20,226 bases of DNA, from NCBI GenBank assembly GCA_041628225.1, contig JBFKPQ010000034.1:1-20226 (forward strand), given 5' to 3'. Below the pieces are notes generated by a model that was given only the letters and a program-made list of their open reading frames with translations, did not search any database and was not told where the DNA came from. Source of the stretch: JBFKPQ01 sp041628225 (GTDB lineage: Bacteria; Actinomycetota; Acidimicrobiia; Spongiisociales; JAENVV01). Shown piece by piece: positions 13,277 to 20,226 of the stretch (position 1 is the stretch's first letter; the number at the start of each line of letters is the position of its first letter). Position numbers and translations under genes: made by a program.

Positions 13277-14668
13277 ATGGCCGTGAGGGCGGTGATCCTG
13301 GCTGCAGGTCAGGGAACCCGGATGAAGTCGGACAAGGCGAAGGTGCTCCACGAGGTGGCCGGCAAACCGATGGTGCGCTGGGTGATCGAAGCGGCCCGCG
13401 CCGTCGATCCGGTGGACATCACCGTCGTGGTCGGCCATCGCGCCGATGATGTGATCGCGGCGCTGCCCGACGACGTCGAGTCGTGTCTGCAGGCCGAACA
13501 GCTCGGGACGGGCCATGCCGTGCAGACCGCCGTCGAACAGCTCGGAGACATCACCGACGACACGATCCTCGTCCTGTCGGGCGACACGCCGCTCCTCACG
13601 GGGGACACGCTCATCGAGCTGGTGACGATGGCGCGTCGTACGGGCGCCGCCGCGGCCCTGCTGACGTCGGATGTCGACGATCCCGACGCCTACGGCCGAA
13701 TTCTTCGCGACGGCTGGGACCGGGTGGTGGGCATCGTCGAGCATCGTGACGCCACCCCCATGCAGCTCACCATTCACGAGATCAACGCCGGGATCTACGT
13801 CTTCGACGGCGCTCTACTCGGCGACGGACTTGCCCATATGGGAACCGACAACGCCCAAGGCGAGTACTACCTGACCGACCTCATCGGCTACTTCGCCGGA
13901 CGCGACCTCTCGTTGAGCGGCCTGAAGACCGAGGAGGAAGAGGTCGCCGGCGTGAACAGCCAGCGCGAACTGGCCGACACCAATGTCAAGATGCGGACGC
14001 GGCTGGCGGTCGATTGGATGGAGCGCGGCGTCTGGATCCAGGACCCCTCACAGGTCTTCCTTTCGGCCGACGTCGAGATCGGCGCCGGCGCCCGCCTCTA
14101 TCAGGGTGTCCACCTCGAGGCCGGAACCACGGTCGGCAAGGGCGCCACGGTGGGGCCGGACGTGTTCGCCTCGGGGTCGTCGATCGGGGAAGGCGCACGG
14201 GTCTGGTACTCGGTATTGCGCGACGCCGAAGTCGGAGCCGAAGCCGAGGTCGGTCCGTACGTATCGCTCCGACCGGGCACCGTCATGGGCCCCCGCACCA
14301 AGGCCGGGACCTTTGTCGAGATGAAGAACACAACGGTTGCAGAGGGAGCCAAGGTTCCGCACCTCGCCTACCTCGGCGACGCCGATGTGGGCGAGCAGGC
14401 CAACGTCGGCGCCGGCACCATCACGTGCAACTACGACGGCGTCGACAAGCACCGCACCGAGATCGGTGCTCGTGCCTTCGTCGGCTCCGACACGATGCTC
14501 GTGGCGCCGGTGCGCATCGGCGACGATGCCGTCACGGGAGCAGGCTCGACGATCACTCGCGACGTCTCCGACGGAGCCCTGGCGGTGGAGCGTTCGTCCC
14601 AGCGGGAGATCGCTGGCTACGCTGCCCGACTGGACGAGCGCCGGCGTCGCAAACAGGAGGGCTCGTGA
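13277..14668 (+). CDS. glmU: Bifunctional GlcN-1-P acetyltransferase / GlcNAc-1-P uridyltransferase GlmU
   Basis: A 463-residue two-domain enzyme that makes UDP-GlcNAc for peptidoglycan. The N-terminal uridyltransferase shows LAAGQGTRMKSDKAKVLHE (8-26), GTGHAVQTA and LVLSGDTPLL. The C-terminal left-handed beta-helix has many hexapeptide repeats, with RPGT, PRTKAGTFVEMKN and VGAGTITCNYDG forming the acetyltransferase site. ATG 13277 is preceded by AAGGAGAGG. The stop overlaps the prs start by one base (TGATG). Position after tRNA-Gln and before prs matches other actinobacteria. Confidence 0.97.
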   Translation: MAVRAVILAAGQGTRMKSDKAKVLHEVAGKPMVRWVIEAARAVDPVDITVVVGHRADDVIAALPDDVESCLQAEQLGTGHAVQTAVEQLGDITDDTILVLSGDTPLLTGDTLIELVTMARRTGAAAALLTSDVDDPDAYGRILRDGWDRVVGIVEHRDATPMQLTIHEINAGIYVFDGALLGDGLAHMGTDNAQGEYYLTDLIGYFAGRDLSLSGLKTEEEEVAGVNSQRELADTNVKMRTRLAVDWMERGVWIQDPSQVFLSADVEIGAGARLYQGVHLEAGTTVGKGATVGPDVFASGSSIGEGARVWYSVLRDAEVGAEAEVGPYVSLRPGTVMGPRTKAGTFVEMKNTTVAEGAKVPHLAYLGDADVGEQANVGAGTITCNYDGVDKHRTEIGARAFVGSDTMLVAPVRIGDDAVTGAGSTITRDVSDGALAVERSSQREIAGYAARLDERRRRKQEGS

Positions 14669-15639
14669 TGGAGGTCATCTCCAGGAAGCGGCTCATGCTC
14701 TTCACGGGCGGAGCCAACCCGGAGCTGGCAGAAGAAGTCGCAGAGCTGTTGGGGGTCAAGCTCGGCGCGCTGCAGCGTTCGGTGTTCGCCAACGGCGAGA
14801 TCTACGCCCGGCCGTCCGAATCGGTGCGCGGTGCCGACTGCTTCCTCATCCAGAGCCACTGCGATCCCCTGAACTTCCACATCATGGAGCAGCTCGTCGC
14901 CATCGATGCCCTGAAACGTGCCTCCGCCCGGAACATCACGGCCGTGGTGCCCTTCTTCGGATATGCCCGAGCCGACAAGAAGGTCCGACCACGGGAGCCG
15001 ATCACGGCGCGATTGATGGTCGACCTCTTTCGGACGGCCGGAGCCGATCGACTCGTCTCGGTCGATCTCCACACCGGACAGATCCAGGGCTTCTCGGACC
15101 AGCCCTTCGATCACCTGACCGCACTGCCGATCTTCGTCGATTACCTGAGTTCGCAACTCGAGGGCGACATCACGGTCGTCTCGCCGGACGCCGGCGGCGT
15201 GAAGCGCGCCGAACGGTACGCCCGCCACATGGGTGCCTATGTCGCGTTCATCCACAAGCGCCGGGAAGCGGACAAGCACAACGAATCTGCGGCGCTGGCG
15301 GTGATCGGTGCGGTCGAGGACCGGCACGCCATCATCGTCGACGACATGATCGACACCGCCGGCACCGTGGCGAACGCCGCCGAATTGCTCATCGAGAAAG
15401 GCGCCAAGAGCGTGACGGTCGCCGCCACGCACGGCATCCTGTCGCCGCCGGCGGTCGAGCGGCTGAAGAACGCACCGGTGCGTGAAGTCGTCATCACGAA
15501 CACGTTGCCGCTACGGGGAGATGCCGCCGGGTTCGACAAGATCAAGGTGCTCTCGATCGCGCCGATCCTGTCGGAGGCCCTCGAGGCGATCTTCATGGAG
15601 TCATCCGTCAGTCGGATCTTCCTCGGCGAGAACATCTGA
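14668..15639 (+). CDS. prs: Ribose-phosphate pyrophosphokinase
   Basis: A 323-residue class I enzyme that makes PRPP from ribose-5-phosphate and ATP for nucleotide, histidine and tryptophan synthesis. FANGE (40-44), the flexible loop YARADKKVRPREPI, DLHTGQIQGF (133-142), VSPDAGGVKRAERYA and the PRPP loop VDDMIDTAGT (224-233) are all present. ATG 14668 is chosen because AGGAGG (14655-14660) lies 7 bases before it; the GTG three bases upstream is also possible. Translation is coupled to glmU through TGATG. yjbQ follows 3 bases after the stop. Confidence 0.97.
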   Translation: MEVISRKRLMLFTGGANPELAEEVAELLGVKLGALQRSVFANGEIYARPSESVRGADCFLIQSHCDPLNFHIMEQLVAIDALKRASARNITAVVPFFGYARADKKVRPREPITARLMVDLFRTAGADRLVSVDLHTGQIQGFSDQPFDHLTALPIFVDYLSSQLEGDITVVSPDAGGVKRAERYARHMGAYVAFIHKRREADKHNESAALAVIGAVEDRHAIIVDDMIDTAGTVANAAELLIEKGAKSVTVAATHGILSPPAVERLKNAPVREVVITNTLPLRGDAAGFDKIKVLSIAPILSEALEAIFMESSVSRIFLGENI

Positions 15640-15642
15640 CCC

Positions 15643-16044
15643 ATGCTCTCCGAGGTCGTCCGGATCACGACGGGCGATCGCCCGGCGGCCGTCGACCTCA
15701 CCGAACAGGCCCGCTCGTTCGTGGCTGGTCACGGCGACGGATTGTTGTCGGTGTTCGTCCCGCACGCCACCGCCGGCCTGGCGATCTTCGAGACCGGTGC
15801 CGGCTCGGATGACGATCTGCTGGCCGCCCTCGATTGGCTGCTTCCGAGGGACGATCGATGGCGGCACCGGCACGGATCGCCCGGCCACGGCGCCGACCAT
15901 GTCCTGCCGGCACTCGTCAGCCCATCGGTGACCGTTCCCGTCATCGGTGGCGCTCTCGCGCTGGGAACGTGGCAGTCGATCGTGCTCGTCGACCCAAACG
16001 TCGACAACGCCATCCGGGAGGTCCGGTTCTCGTTCCTAGGGTGA
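15643..16044 (+). CDS. YjbQ-family protein (UPF0047)
   Basis: A 133-residue protein of the YjbQ family, some members of which have a weak thiamine-phosphate synthase activity. SVFVPHATAGLAIFETG corresponds to the family's HTTA motif, GHGADHVLPALVSPSVTVPV to the conserved His-containing centre, and GTWQSIVLVDPN to the C-terminal motif. Length fits. It starts 3 bases after prs and so ends that transcript. The 3' end overlaps the convergent minus-strand gene by 9 bases. The physiological role is uncertain. Confidence 0.9.
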   Translation: MLSEVVRITTGDRPAAVDLTEQARSFVAGHGDGLLSVFVPHATAGLAIFETGAGSDDDLLAALDWLLPRDDRWRHRHGSPGHGADHVLPALVSPSVTVPVIGGALALGTWQSIVLVDPNVDNAIREVRFSFLG

Positions 16045-16734
16045 CGACACCGTCCACATCCCGTCGGTGAGACGGGCGCGCAGGAGGTAGTCGAGCGCAA
16101 GGGTGCGGCCGGCAGTATCGGTTGCCTCCACGGTGACCGCGACCGACCCGTTTTCTTCTGGCGACATGCCCACGATCTCGACGGACGCAAACGGGGGAGG
16201 CGTGACCGGGTGTCCGTCGTAGGGCCCGGCGGCGCCCGTGAGCAGCCATTCCAGATAGGACGACACCGCCATTGCGAGCGGCCCGGTGGCAAGAGGGCGA
16301 CCTCCGACGTCGGACGTGATCGTGGGGCCGGGTACTGCGGCAGGGCCGAAGACGATCACGATGCCCGGTTCTGTCCGGTAGCCGACCTCGAAGTAGCGGA
16401 TGCCGAGGTCCTCGAAGCCACCTTCGATGCGGCCCAAGAGGTGGACCGCAACGGTGGCGCGTGTGGTGTCGCCGGACGCGACCGCCGCGATGGTGGAGGT
16501 GTTGGCCACGTACCAGGTCGGGCCGGCCAGATGGTCGGCGATCAAGGCCTCGGCCAGTCCTGGGGTCGGGCCCACCGGCGCCGGGCGTGACAGCTGCCAG
16601 GCGCCGATCCCGGCGAGGGCGATGCCGCATGCGACCAGCGTCACGATCAGCTGCGGTCGCCGGGCCGCGGGCTCCGCCGCCGGTTCGTCGGATGCAGGCT
16701 CTACCGGTACGGGATGAAAGAGGGTGGTCGTCAT
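16036..16734 (-). CDS. Single-pass membrane protein of unknown function
   Basis: I do not recognise the family with confidence. The 232-residue product has a cytoplasmic N-terminus rich in Pro, Glu and Ala, one transmembrane helix (LIVTLVACGIALAGIGAW, about 29-46), and an extracytoplasmic domain of about 180 residues. The domain alternates strands and helices and ends with LDYLLRARLTDGMWTV, which recalls NTF2-like or TcpC-type folds of secretion-linked proteins; this is only a resemblance. The ATG overlaps the LysM gene stop (ATGA at 16731), so the two are co-translated and may act together at the cell envelope. The 3' end overlaps yjbQ by 9 bases. Confidence 0.78.
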   Translation of the reverse strand: MTTTLFHPVPVEPASDEPAAEPAARRPQLIVTLVACGIALAGIGAWQLSRPAPVGPTPGLAEALIADHLAGPTWYVANTSTIAAVASGDTTRATVAVHLLGRIEGGFEDLGIRYFEVGYRTEPGIVIVFGPAAVPGPTITSDVGGRPLATGPLAMAVSSYLEWLLTGAAGPYDGHPVTPPPFASVEIVGMSPEENGSVAVTVEATDTAGRTLALDYLLRARLTDGMWTVSSP

Positions 16735-17501
16735 GGCAACTGGGCGAACACGATGACCTCACCGGGGTGGATCAGGTCGGGGTCACCCGACCGCAGATGC
16801 GGGCGGTTGGCTTCCACGAGCCGTGCCCAGTAGGGGGCGATGTCCGCATCGCCCAAGGGCTCGGTCCGACCGACGGCGCGCAATCGGGCTTCGGCGATCG
16901 ACCAGAGGTGTTCGCCCCGGACCACGACATGCGAGTCGGGTAGAGACGTCGGCGAGATGAGGGCCTTCGGGGGCGCTTCGGCCGGCGCCGCCGTGTCGGC
17001 CTCCTTCACCGCGTCTAACGTGGCCGGCGGGGTGTCGTCGGGTTCGATGGGGTCGACTGTCGGGGTGTAGGCAGGTGGAGCGTCGAACCCGGGCGGGACA
17101 TAGACGCCTTGTTCGGTCGTGACGACGACGGGCTCGGGAGCCTCGGAAGCCAGCGCGAGAGGCTGCAATGCGAGCGGCGCCGCCAGGGACACCGAAAGAG
17201 CCGAGACCGCCACACCGTCGGCGATGCGCCGTACGAACGGCAGGGTGGCCCATTCCACGGCCCGTAGCGCGGCGGGCACATCGGCCAGCCGCACCAGCAC
17301 GTACGCGAGGGTGGAGAAGAGGAGCCAGTAGGAGAGCACGAGCCCGATGCCGCGCAACACGCCCATCACGAGGACATCGGCCGGGCCTGCGGCGAGCCAC
17401 TCCGAGATCGGCCACCGGGGGAGGGGGTATCCGAGGCGATGGAAGGTCGCCACCGCCAGGACTTCGCCGAGCAAGAGGCCGATGAGCCGAGTACGTGCCA
17501 T
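16731..17501 (-). CDS. Membrane protein with C-terminal LysM domain
   Basis: A 256-residue protein with an N-terminal helix (LIGLLLGEVLAVATF), further helices (VLVMGVLRGIGLVLSYWLLF and a segment near GVAVSALSVSLAAPLAL), a Pro/Asp/Thr-rich linker, and a C-terminal LysM module from about residue 190: SHVVVRGEHLWSIAEARL ... YWARLVEANRPHL ... LIHPGEVIV. LysM binds peptidoglycan or chitin-type glycans. The pattern with YW inserted between the LysM helices is frequent in actinobacterial membrane proteins and BTAD-type regulators. ATG 17501 is set by a strong leaderless promoter 7 bases away. It is the first gene of a two-gene unit with the anchored protein at 16036-16734. Confidence 0.85.
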   Translation of the reverse strand: MARTRLIGLLLGEVLAVATFHRLGYPLPRWPISEWLAAGPADVLVMGVLRGIGLVLSYWLLFSTLAYVLVRLADVPAALRAVEWATLPFVRRIADGVAVSALSVSLAAPLALQPLALASEAPEPVVVTTEQGVYVPPGFDAPPAYTPTVDPIEPDDTPPATLDAVKEADTAAPAEAPPKALISPTSLPDSHVVVRGEHLWSIAEARLRAVGRTEPLGDADIAPYWARLVEANRPHLRSGDPDLIHPGEVIVFAQLP

Positions 17502-17508
17502 GGTAGGC

Positions 17509-17537
17509 ACTCTATATCTACCGATGATATCTGTCAA
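17509..17537 (-). promoter_or_regulatory. Strong leaderless promoter of the LysM gene
   Basis: On the minus strand a perfect -35, TTGACA (17537-17532), a 17-base spacer and TAGAGT (17514-17509) stand 7 bases before the ATG at 17501. This is the best-formed promoter in the window and supports starts at the A of the ATG. Confidence 0.75.
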
Positions 17538-17579
17538 ACAACGTAAAACAACATTGATCTCAGAGCGAACCCGCTGTGG

Positions 17580-17601
17580 TAGCTTCGCGGCTGACAAGGA
17601 G
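17580..17601 (+). promoter_or_regulatory. -10 and ribosome binding site of the DUF3107 gene
   Basis: TAGCTT (17580-17585) is a candidate -10 for the plus strand, with TTGATC (17554-17559) as a distant -35 (20-base spacer). AAGGAG (17596-17601) lies 7 bases before TTG 17609 and decides that start. The region is shared with the divergent LysM promoter. Confidence 0.45.
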
Positions 17602-17608
17602 TGAGACG

Positions 17609-17830
17609 TTGCGTGTGAGAATCGTCATCAGTGACTCGGGTCGGGAGATCGAACTGGATGTCGACGACCCGGAGGCGTTCATCGAGTCGACGCAGGCGAC
17701 CTTCGAGGACAGCGCCGCGCTGCTCTGGGTGACCGATACCCATCAGAATCGGGTGGGCATCCCGCTCACCAAGGTCGCCTATATCGAAGTCGACACCGGC
17801 GACGCCAAGACCCCCATCGGATTCGGCTGA
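17609..17830 (+). CDS. DUF3107-family protein
   Basis: A 73-residue protein of an actinobacterial family of unknown function. It starts LRVRIVISDSGREIELD and ends KVAYIEVDTGDAKTPIGFG, matching the usual beginning (VKIGITDSPRE-like) and ending (IAYVEIG...VGFG-like) of DUF3107 proteins. The middle, TQATFEDSAALLWVTDTHQNRVGIPL, fits as well. TTG 17609 is chosen because AAGGAG lies 7 bases upstream; a longer in-frame GTG at 17576 precedes the promoter box. The gene stands alone between the LysM gene and a terminator shared with whiB. Confidence 0.82.
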   Translation: MRVRIVISDSGREIELDVDDPEAFIESTQATFEDSAALLWVTDTHQNRVGIPLTKVAYIEVDTGDAKTPIGFG

Positions 17831-17835
17831 GCGCG

Positions 17836-17860
17836 AAAAACGGGCCCGCAAGGGCCCGTT
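17836..17860. terminator. Bidirectional intrinsic terminator between the DUF3107 gene and whiB
   Basis: AACGGGCCC (17839-17847) pairs with GGGCCCGTT (17852-17860) around GCAA. On the minus strand the stem is followed by a run of five T, making a classic terminator for whiB. On the plus strand only GTTCG follows, but the hairpin can still end the DUF3107 transcript. Confidence 0.85.
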
Positions 17861-17882
17861 CGTCCGTCGCTGGCGGTTTCGG

Positions 17883-18173
17883 TCAGCTGGCGCGCCGGCG
17901 CCGCTCGGCGAGCCAGCGCTTCCGCAGCCGGCGCCGCTCGTCTTCGGCGTAGCCGCCCCACACGCCGGCTTCCTGGTTGGACTGCAGGGCGTACTGGAGG
18001 CACGACTCCTGCACCGAGCACTGAGCGCAGATGGCCTTGGCCGAGGTGATCTGGTCGACGGCGGGGCCGGTCGTTCCGATCGGGAAGAAGAGATTGGGTT
18101 CCGAGTCGCGACAGAGCGCCAGCTCACGCCAGTCTGCCGCGATGATCGTGTCGGGATCAGGGGTTACGAGCAC
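17883..18173 (-). CDS. WhiB-family iron-sulfur transcriptional regulator
   Basis: A 96-residue WhiB-like protein, a family found only in actinobacteria and their phages. Four cysteines bind a [4Fe-4S] cluster: Cys21, Cys49, Cys52 and Cys58 in the pattern C-Xn-CxxC-x5-C. GVWGG (70-74) is the turn that contacts sigma factor A, followed by a basic DNA-binding tail (RRRLRKRWLAERRRR). WRELALCRDSEPNLFFP resembles WhiB1 more than WhiB7, but subclass is uncertain. GTG 18173 has GGAGG with good spacing. It ends at a strong terminator. Divergent from the GDPD gene. Confidence 0.93.
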   Translation of the reverse strand: MLVTPDPDTIIAADWRELALCRDSEPNLFFPIGTTGPAVDQITSAKAICAQCSVQESCLQYALQSNQEAGVWGGYAEDERRRLRKRWLAERRRRAS

Positions 18174-18266
18174 GGGGTTCCTCCGGTCTGGCGCTCGGGG
18201 CGTGGGAATTCGCCACTTCAGAGCGCCAAGATGTCATGTATCAGGGGATGTGTCCACGACTGTAAC

Positions 18267-18278
18267 CTGGGTACCCAG
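18267..18278. promoter_or_regulatory. 12-base palindrome in the whiB-GDPD intergenic region
   Basis: CTGGGTACCCAG is a perfect palindrome. It overlaps the end of a TAACCT box (18263-18268, plus strand), so a protein bound here could control the GDPD gene, and possibly whiB 94 bases away. Confidence 0.35.
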
Positions 18279-18295
18279 CCGCCACAAGGGGTATT

Positions 18296-18997
18296 TTGCG
18301 ATTTTCTTCACAAGGCGTCGGGGGCCATCGTGGCTGGCCGTCTCGCTATCCCGACAACACGTTGGAAGGCATCAGCGCCGCCGCCGAGGTCGCCGATCTT
18401 GTCGAACTGGACGTGCGGGCGTCGGCGGACGGGAGGTTCGCGCTCGCGCATGATCCGGAGATCGCCGGACGGACCGTGGCCGATACCAACTGGGACGTCT
18501 TGTCGGCACTGGACGTGGGTGGCGGGCTCCATCCGACGACGCTGGATGCCGTCATGGCCGCGCTTTCGGACCTCCCGCTCGATATCGAGATAAAGAACTC
18601 ACCGTTCGAGGCCTCGTTCGACGCCGACCACGTGGTCGCCCGGCAGGTGGCGAACCTCGCCCGACCGATCGACGTGATGACCAGCTTCTACTGGCCCACC
18701 ATGGATGCCGTCCGGCGGTCCCACCCCGATGTGTCCACCGGCCTGCTCGTCGACGAGCGCGGCTCGGTGGACGATGCCGTGGCCCACGCCGTGGACCTCG
18801 GTCACCGGCTCATCGCGCCGCATTGGAGCCTCATCGACGAGACCGCGATCAGGCGGGCAGCGGCCGAAGACCTGGTTGTGGTGACGTGGACGGTCAACGA
18901 CACCGCCGAAGCGCTCAGATTGCTCGAGCTCGGTGTGCACGCCATCATCACCGATGATCCCGGCGCCTTGCGCGCCGCACTCCAGGAGGCATCGTGA
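18296..18997 (+). CDS. Glycerophosphodiester phosphodiesterase-family protein
   Basis: A 233-residue TIM-barrel enzyme predicted to split glycerophosphodiesters to glycerol-3-phosphate and an alcohol. GGHRGWPSRYPDNT holds the catalytic HR pair; the usual PENT reads PDNT, replacing the metal-binding Glu with Asp. ELDVRASADGRFALAHD supplies Glu, Asp and His of the active site, and DIEIK the next Glu. VVVTWTVND and the C-terminal GVHAIITDDPG complete the barrel. No ATG or GTG lies before HRG, so TTG 18296 is taken; AAGGGG lies 4 bases before it, which is close. The stop overlaps the YqeY-like start (GTGA at 18994). Confidence 0.87.
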   Translation: MRFSSQGVGGHRGWPSRYPDNTLEGISAAAEVADLVELDVRASADGRFALAHDPEIAGRTVADTNWDVLSALDVGGGLHPTTLDAVMAALSDLPLDIEIKNSPFEASFDADHVVARQVANLARPIDVMTSFYWPTMDAVRRSHPDVSTGLLVDERGSVDDAVAHAVDLGHRLIAPHWSLIDETAIRRAAAEDLVVVTWTVNDTAEALRLLELGVHAIITDDPGALRAALQEAS

Positions 18998-19455
18998 GCA
19001 TCATCGAAGAACTCGACGCGGCTCTGAAGGTCGCCATGCGCGAACGTGACCAGCAGAGGCTCGACGTCATCCGCGCCGTGAAGACCGAACTCACCAAGAA
19101 GCGGTCCGAGCCGGGGTTTGCCGGCGACCTCGACGACGCGGCGGTCGTCGACGTCATGGCTTCGTTCGTGAAGCGGAACGCCAAGGCTCGCGAGGAATAC
19201 CTCGAGCTCGGCGATCGTGGCCAGGCGATGGCCGAAAAGCTGGCCTGGGAGAACGAGTTCCTGGCGACGTGGCTCCCGACGAAGCTCGACGAGGACGCCA
19301 CGTCGGCGCTCGTCGGGGACACGATCGTTGCCCTGGGGGCCACCGGTCCCGGTGATACCGGCAAGGTCATCGGCGCCCTGATGAAGCAGCACCGTGAAGA
19401 ACTCGACGGCGCACTGGTGAGCCGGCTCGTCAAGGAACGCCTGGCCGGCGGCTGA
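18994..19455 (+). CDS. GatB/YqeY domain-containing protein
   Basis: A 153-residue helical protein of the YqeY family, related to the tRNA-binding tail of GatB. IIEELDAALKVAMRERDQ, RLDVIRAVKTELTKKRSE and EKLAWENEFLATWLPTKL are typical, as is GDTGKVIGALMKQHREELDGALVSRLVKERL, the family's C-terminal pair of helices. The role is unknown; related proteins sometimes affect aminoacyl-tRNA amidotransfer. GTG 18994 overlaps the GDPD stop, and its TGA overlaps the ligase ATG (TGATG at 19453), so the three genes are translated together. Confidence 0.92.
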   Translation: MSIIEELDAALKVAMRERDQQRLDVIRAVKTELTKKRSEPGFAGDLDDAAVVDVMASFVKRNAKAREEYLELGDRGQAMAEKLAWENEFLATWLPTKLDEDATSALVGDTIVALGATGPGDTGKVIGALMKQHREELDGALVSRLVKERLAGG

Positions 19456-20226
19456 TGGGCCAGTTCCGGCCGCCGATGCTCGCCACGGCGTGGCCGGCGC
19501 CGTTCGACGACGAAGCCTGGTCGTTCGAAGTCAAGTGGGATGGCTACCGCGCCATCCTGGCCAATGACGGCGGCACGCCTGACGTCTTCTCGCGGCGCGG
19601 CAACCGCATCTCGGATCGGTTTCCGGCTCTGCTGGGCGTCGCGCCTCGCGGCGTCGTGCTCGACGGGGAGATCGTGGCCTTCGGTCCCAACGGCCGACCG
19701 TCGTTCCAGGGTCTGCAGGGTTCCTCGGAAGGCGTGCACCTCATCGTGTTCGATGTCCTGGTCAATGGGGGCCGTGACGTCACGGCGCAGCCGCTCGACG
19801 AACGCCGGCGCCTCCTCGAGTCGATGGAACTCGGCCGGGGCGGAGTGCTGTCCGACCGGGTGATCGGGGACGGCACGGCGCTATGGGAAGCCATCGTCGA
19901 GCGCGACCTCGAAGGCATGGTGGCGAAGCGCCGATCGTCGGCGTATGAATCCGGCGGCCGGTCGAAGGCATGGCGGAAGATCGTCCACCGGCACACCCTC
20001 AGGGCCGTGGTAGGTGGCTGGCTGCCTGGTGACGACGGGAGTTCGGTACGGAGCCTGCTGCTCGGTCTTCGGGACGGAGACGGATGGCGATACATCGGCT
20101 CGGTCGGGTCCGGGTTCAGTGGCGCCGCGCTGGCGGCGCTCGCCGCGGCATTCGAAGAGATGGAAACCTCCGACAGTCCGTTCGACCGCGGCGTCCCCGC
20201 CACGGCGCGATTCGTGGCGCCTCGTC
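19455..20226 (+). CDS. ATP-dependent DNA ligase, adenylation domain and start of OB fold (partial)
   Basis: The first 257 codons of a small ligase that seals nicks via a lysyl-AMP intermediate; the 3' end lies beyond the window. EVKWDGYR (25-32) is motif I with nucleophile Lys27. RRGN gives the Arg of motif Ia, LDGEIVAF (69-76) motif III, LIVFDVL the strand before motif IIIa, EGMVAK (153-158) motif IV, and KAWRKIV (171-177) motif V. An OB-fold begins near residue 183. No N-terminal DNA-binding domain precedes motif I, so it resembles LigC or the LigD ligase module. It overlaps the YqeY-like stop by one base. No ku or ligD-polymerase gene is visible here. Confidence 0.92.
   Translation, partial: MGQFRPPMLATAWPAPFDDEAWSFEVKWDGYRAILANDGGTPDVFSRRGNRISDRFPALLGVAPRGVVLDGEIVAFGPNGRPSFQGLQGSSEGVHLIVFDVLVNGGRDVTAQPLDERRRLLESMELGRGGVLSDRVIGDGTALWEAIVERDLEGMVAKRRSSAYESGGRSKAWRKIVHRHTLRAVVGGWLPGDDGSSVRSLLLGLRDGDGWRYIGSVGSGFSGAALAALAAAFEEMETSDSPFDRGVPATARFVAPR

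Noticed and set aside
14083..14560. Periodic sequence in the second half of glmU
   Set aside because: The period comes from hexapeptide repeats of the beta-helix domain, not from a DNA repeat.
14014..14667. A long upstream in-frame extension of prs inside glmU
   Set aside because: Its translation is arginine-rich and is the shadow frame of GlmU. The AGGAGG before 14668 and the family N-terminus fix the start.

Overview
The window is high-GC chromosomal DNA packed with short-spaced or overlapping genes, typical of a free-living actinomycete. Evidence for Actinomycetota: a WhiB-family regulator, a DUF3107 gene, tRNA-Gln directly upstream of glmU-prs, and galU-moeA followed by a GlpR-like membrane protein. 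The translin-family and LysM genes suggest a deep lineage such as Acidimicrobiia, but that placement is an inference. No mobile element, phage gene, CRISPR array or composition break was seen, and no stretch over 300 bases lacks a gene.

Layout. 1-2570 (minus): fmdB, mtnP and an FMN-binding protein, then a SAF-domain protein and the start of uppP. 2666-7398 (plus): plsY-galU-moeA-moaC-moaB, joined by ATGA/GTGA overlaps, linking phospholipid synthesis, UDP-glucose and molybdenum cofactor. A promoter then drives a GlpR-like three-helix protein and a translin-family protein. 7385-7781 (minus): a small membrane protein and tRNA-Ala(CGC). 7884-10398 (plus): an HExxH lipoprotein, a DUF192-like protein and rsmI. 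10386-10619 (minus): an AbrB-like regulator with a zinc knuckle. 10728-13155 (plus): tatD-rsmA-ispE. 13188-16044 (plus): tRNA-Gln(UUG), glmU, prs and yjbQ. 16036-17501 (minus): a LysM membrane protein and an anchored protein of unknown function. 17609-18173: a DUF3107 gene and whiB converge on a shared terminator. 18296-20226 (plus): a GDPD enzyme, a YqeY-like protein and a minimal ATP-dependent DNA ligase cut by the window edge.

The main observations are: (1) moaC appears to carry a one-base deletion near its 3' end, because the conserved KSGG-containing tail and the expected ATGA junction with moaB lie in another frame; (2) many genes have a TANNNT box 6-7 bases before the start codon, which implies widespread leaderless transcription; (3) a MoeA/Glp homologue lies near a membrane protein resembling the corynebacterial division receptor GlpR, followed by a bacterial translin; (4) several inverted repeats sit at promoters. 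I found no clearly new multi-gene system; most of the window is housekeeping.
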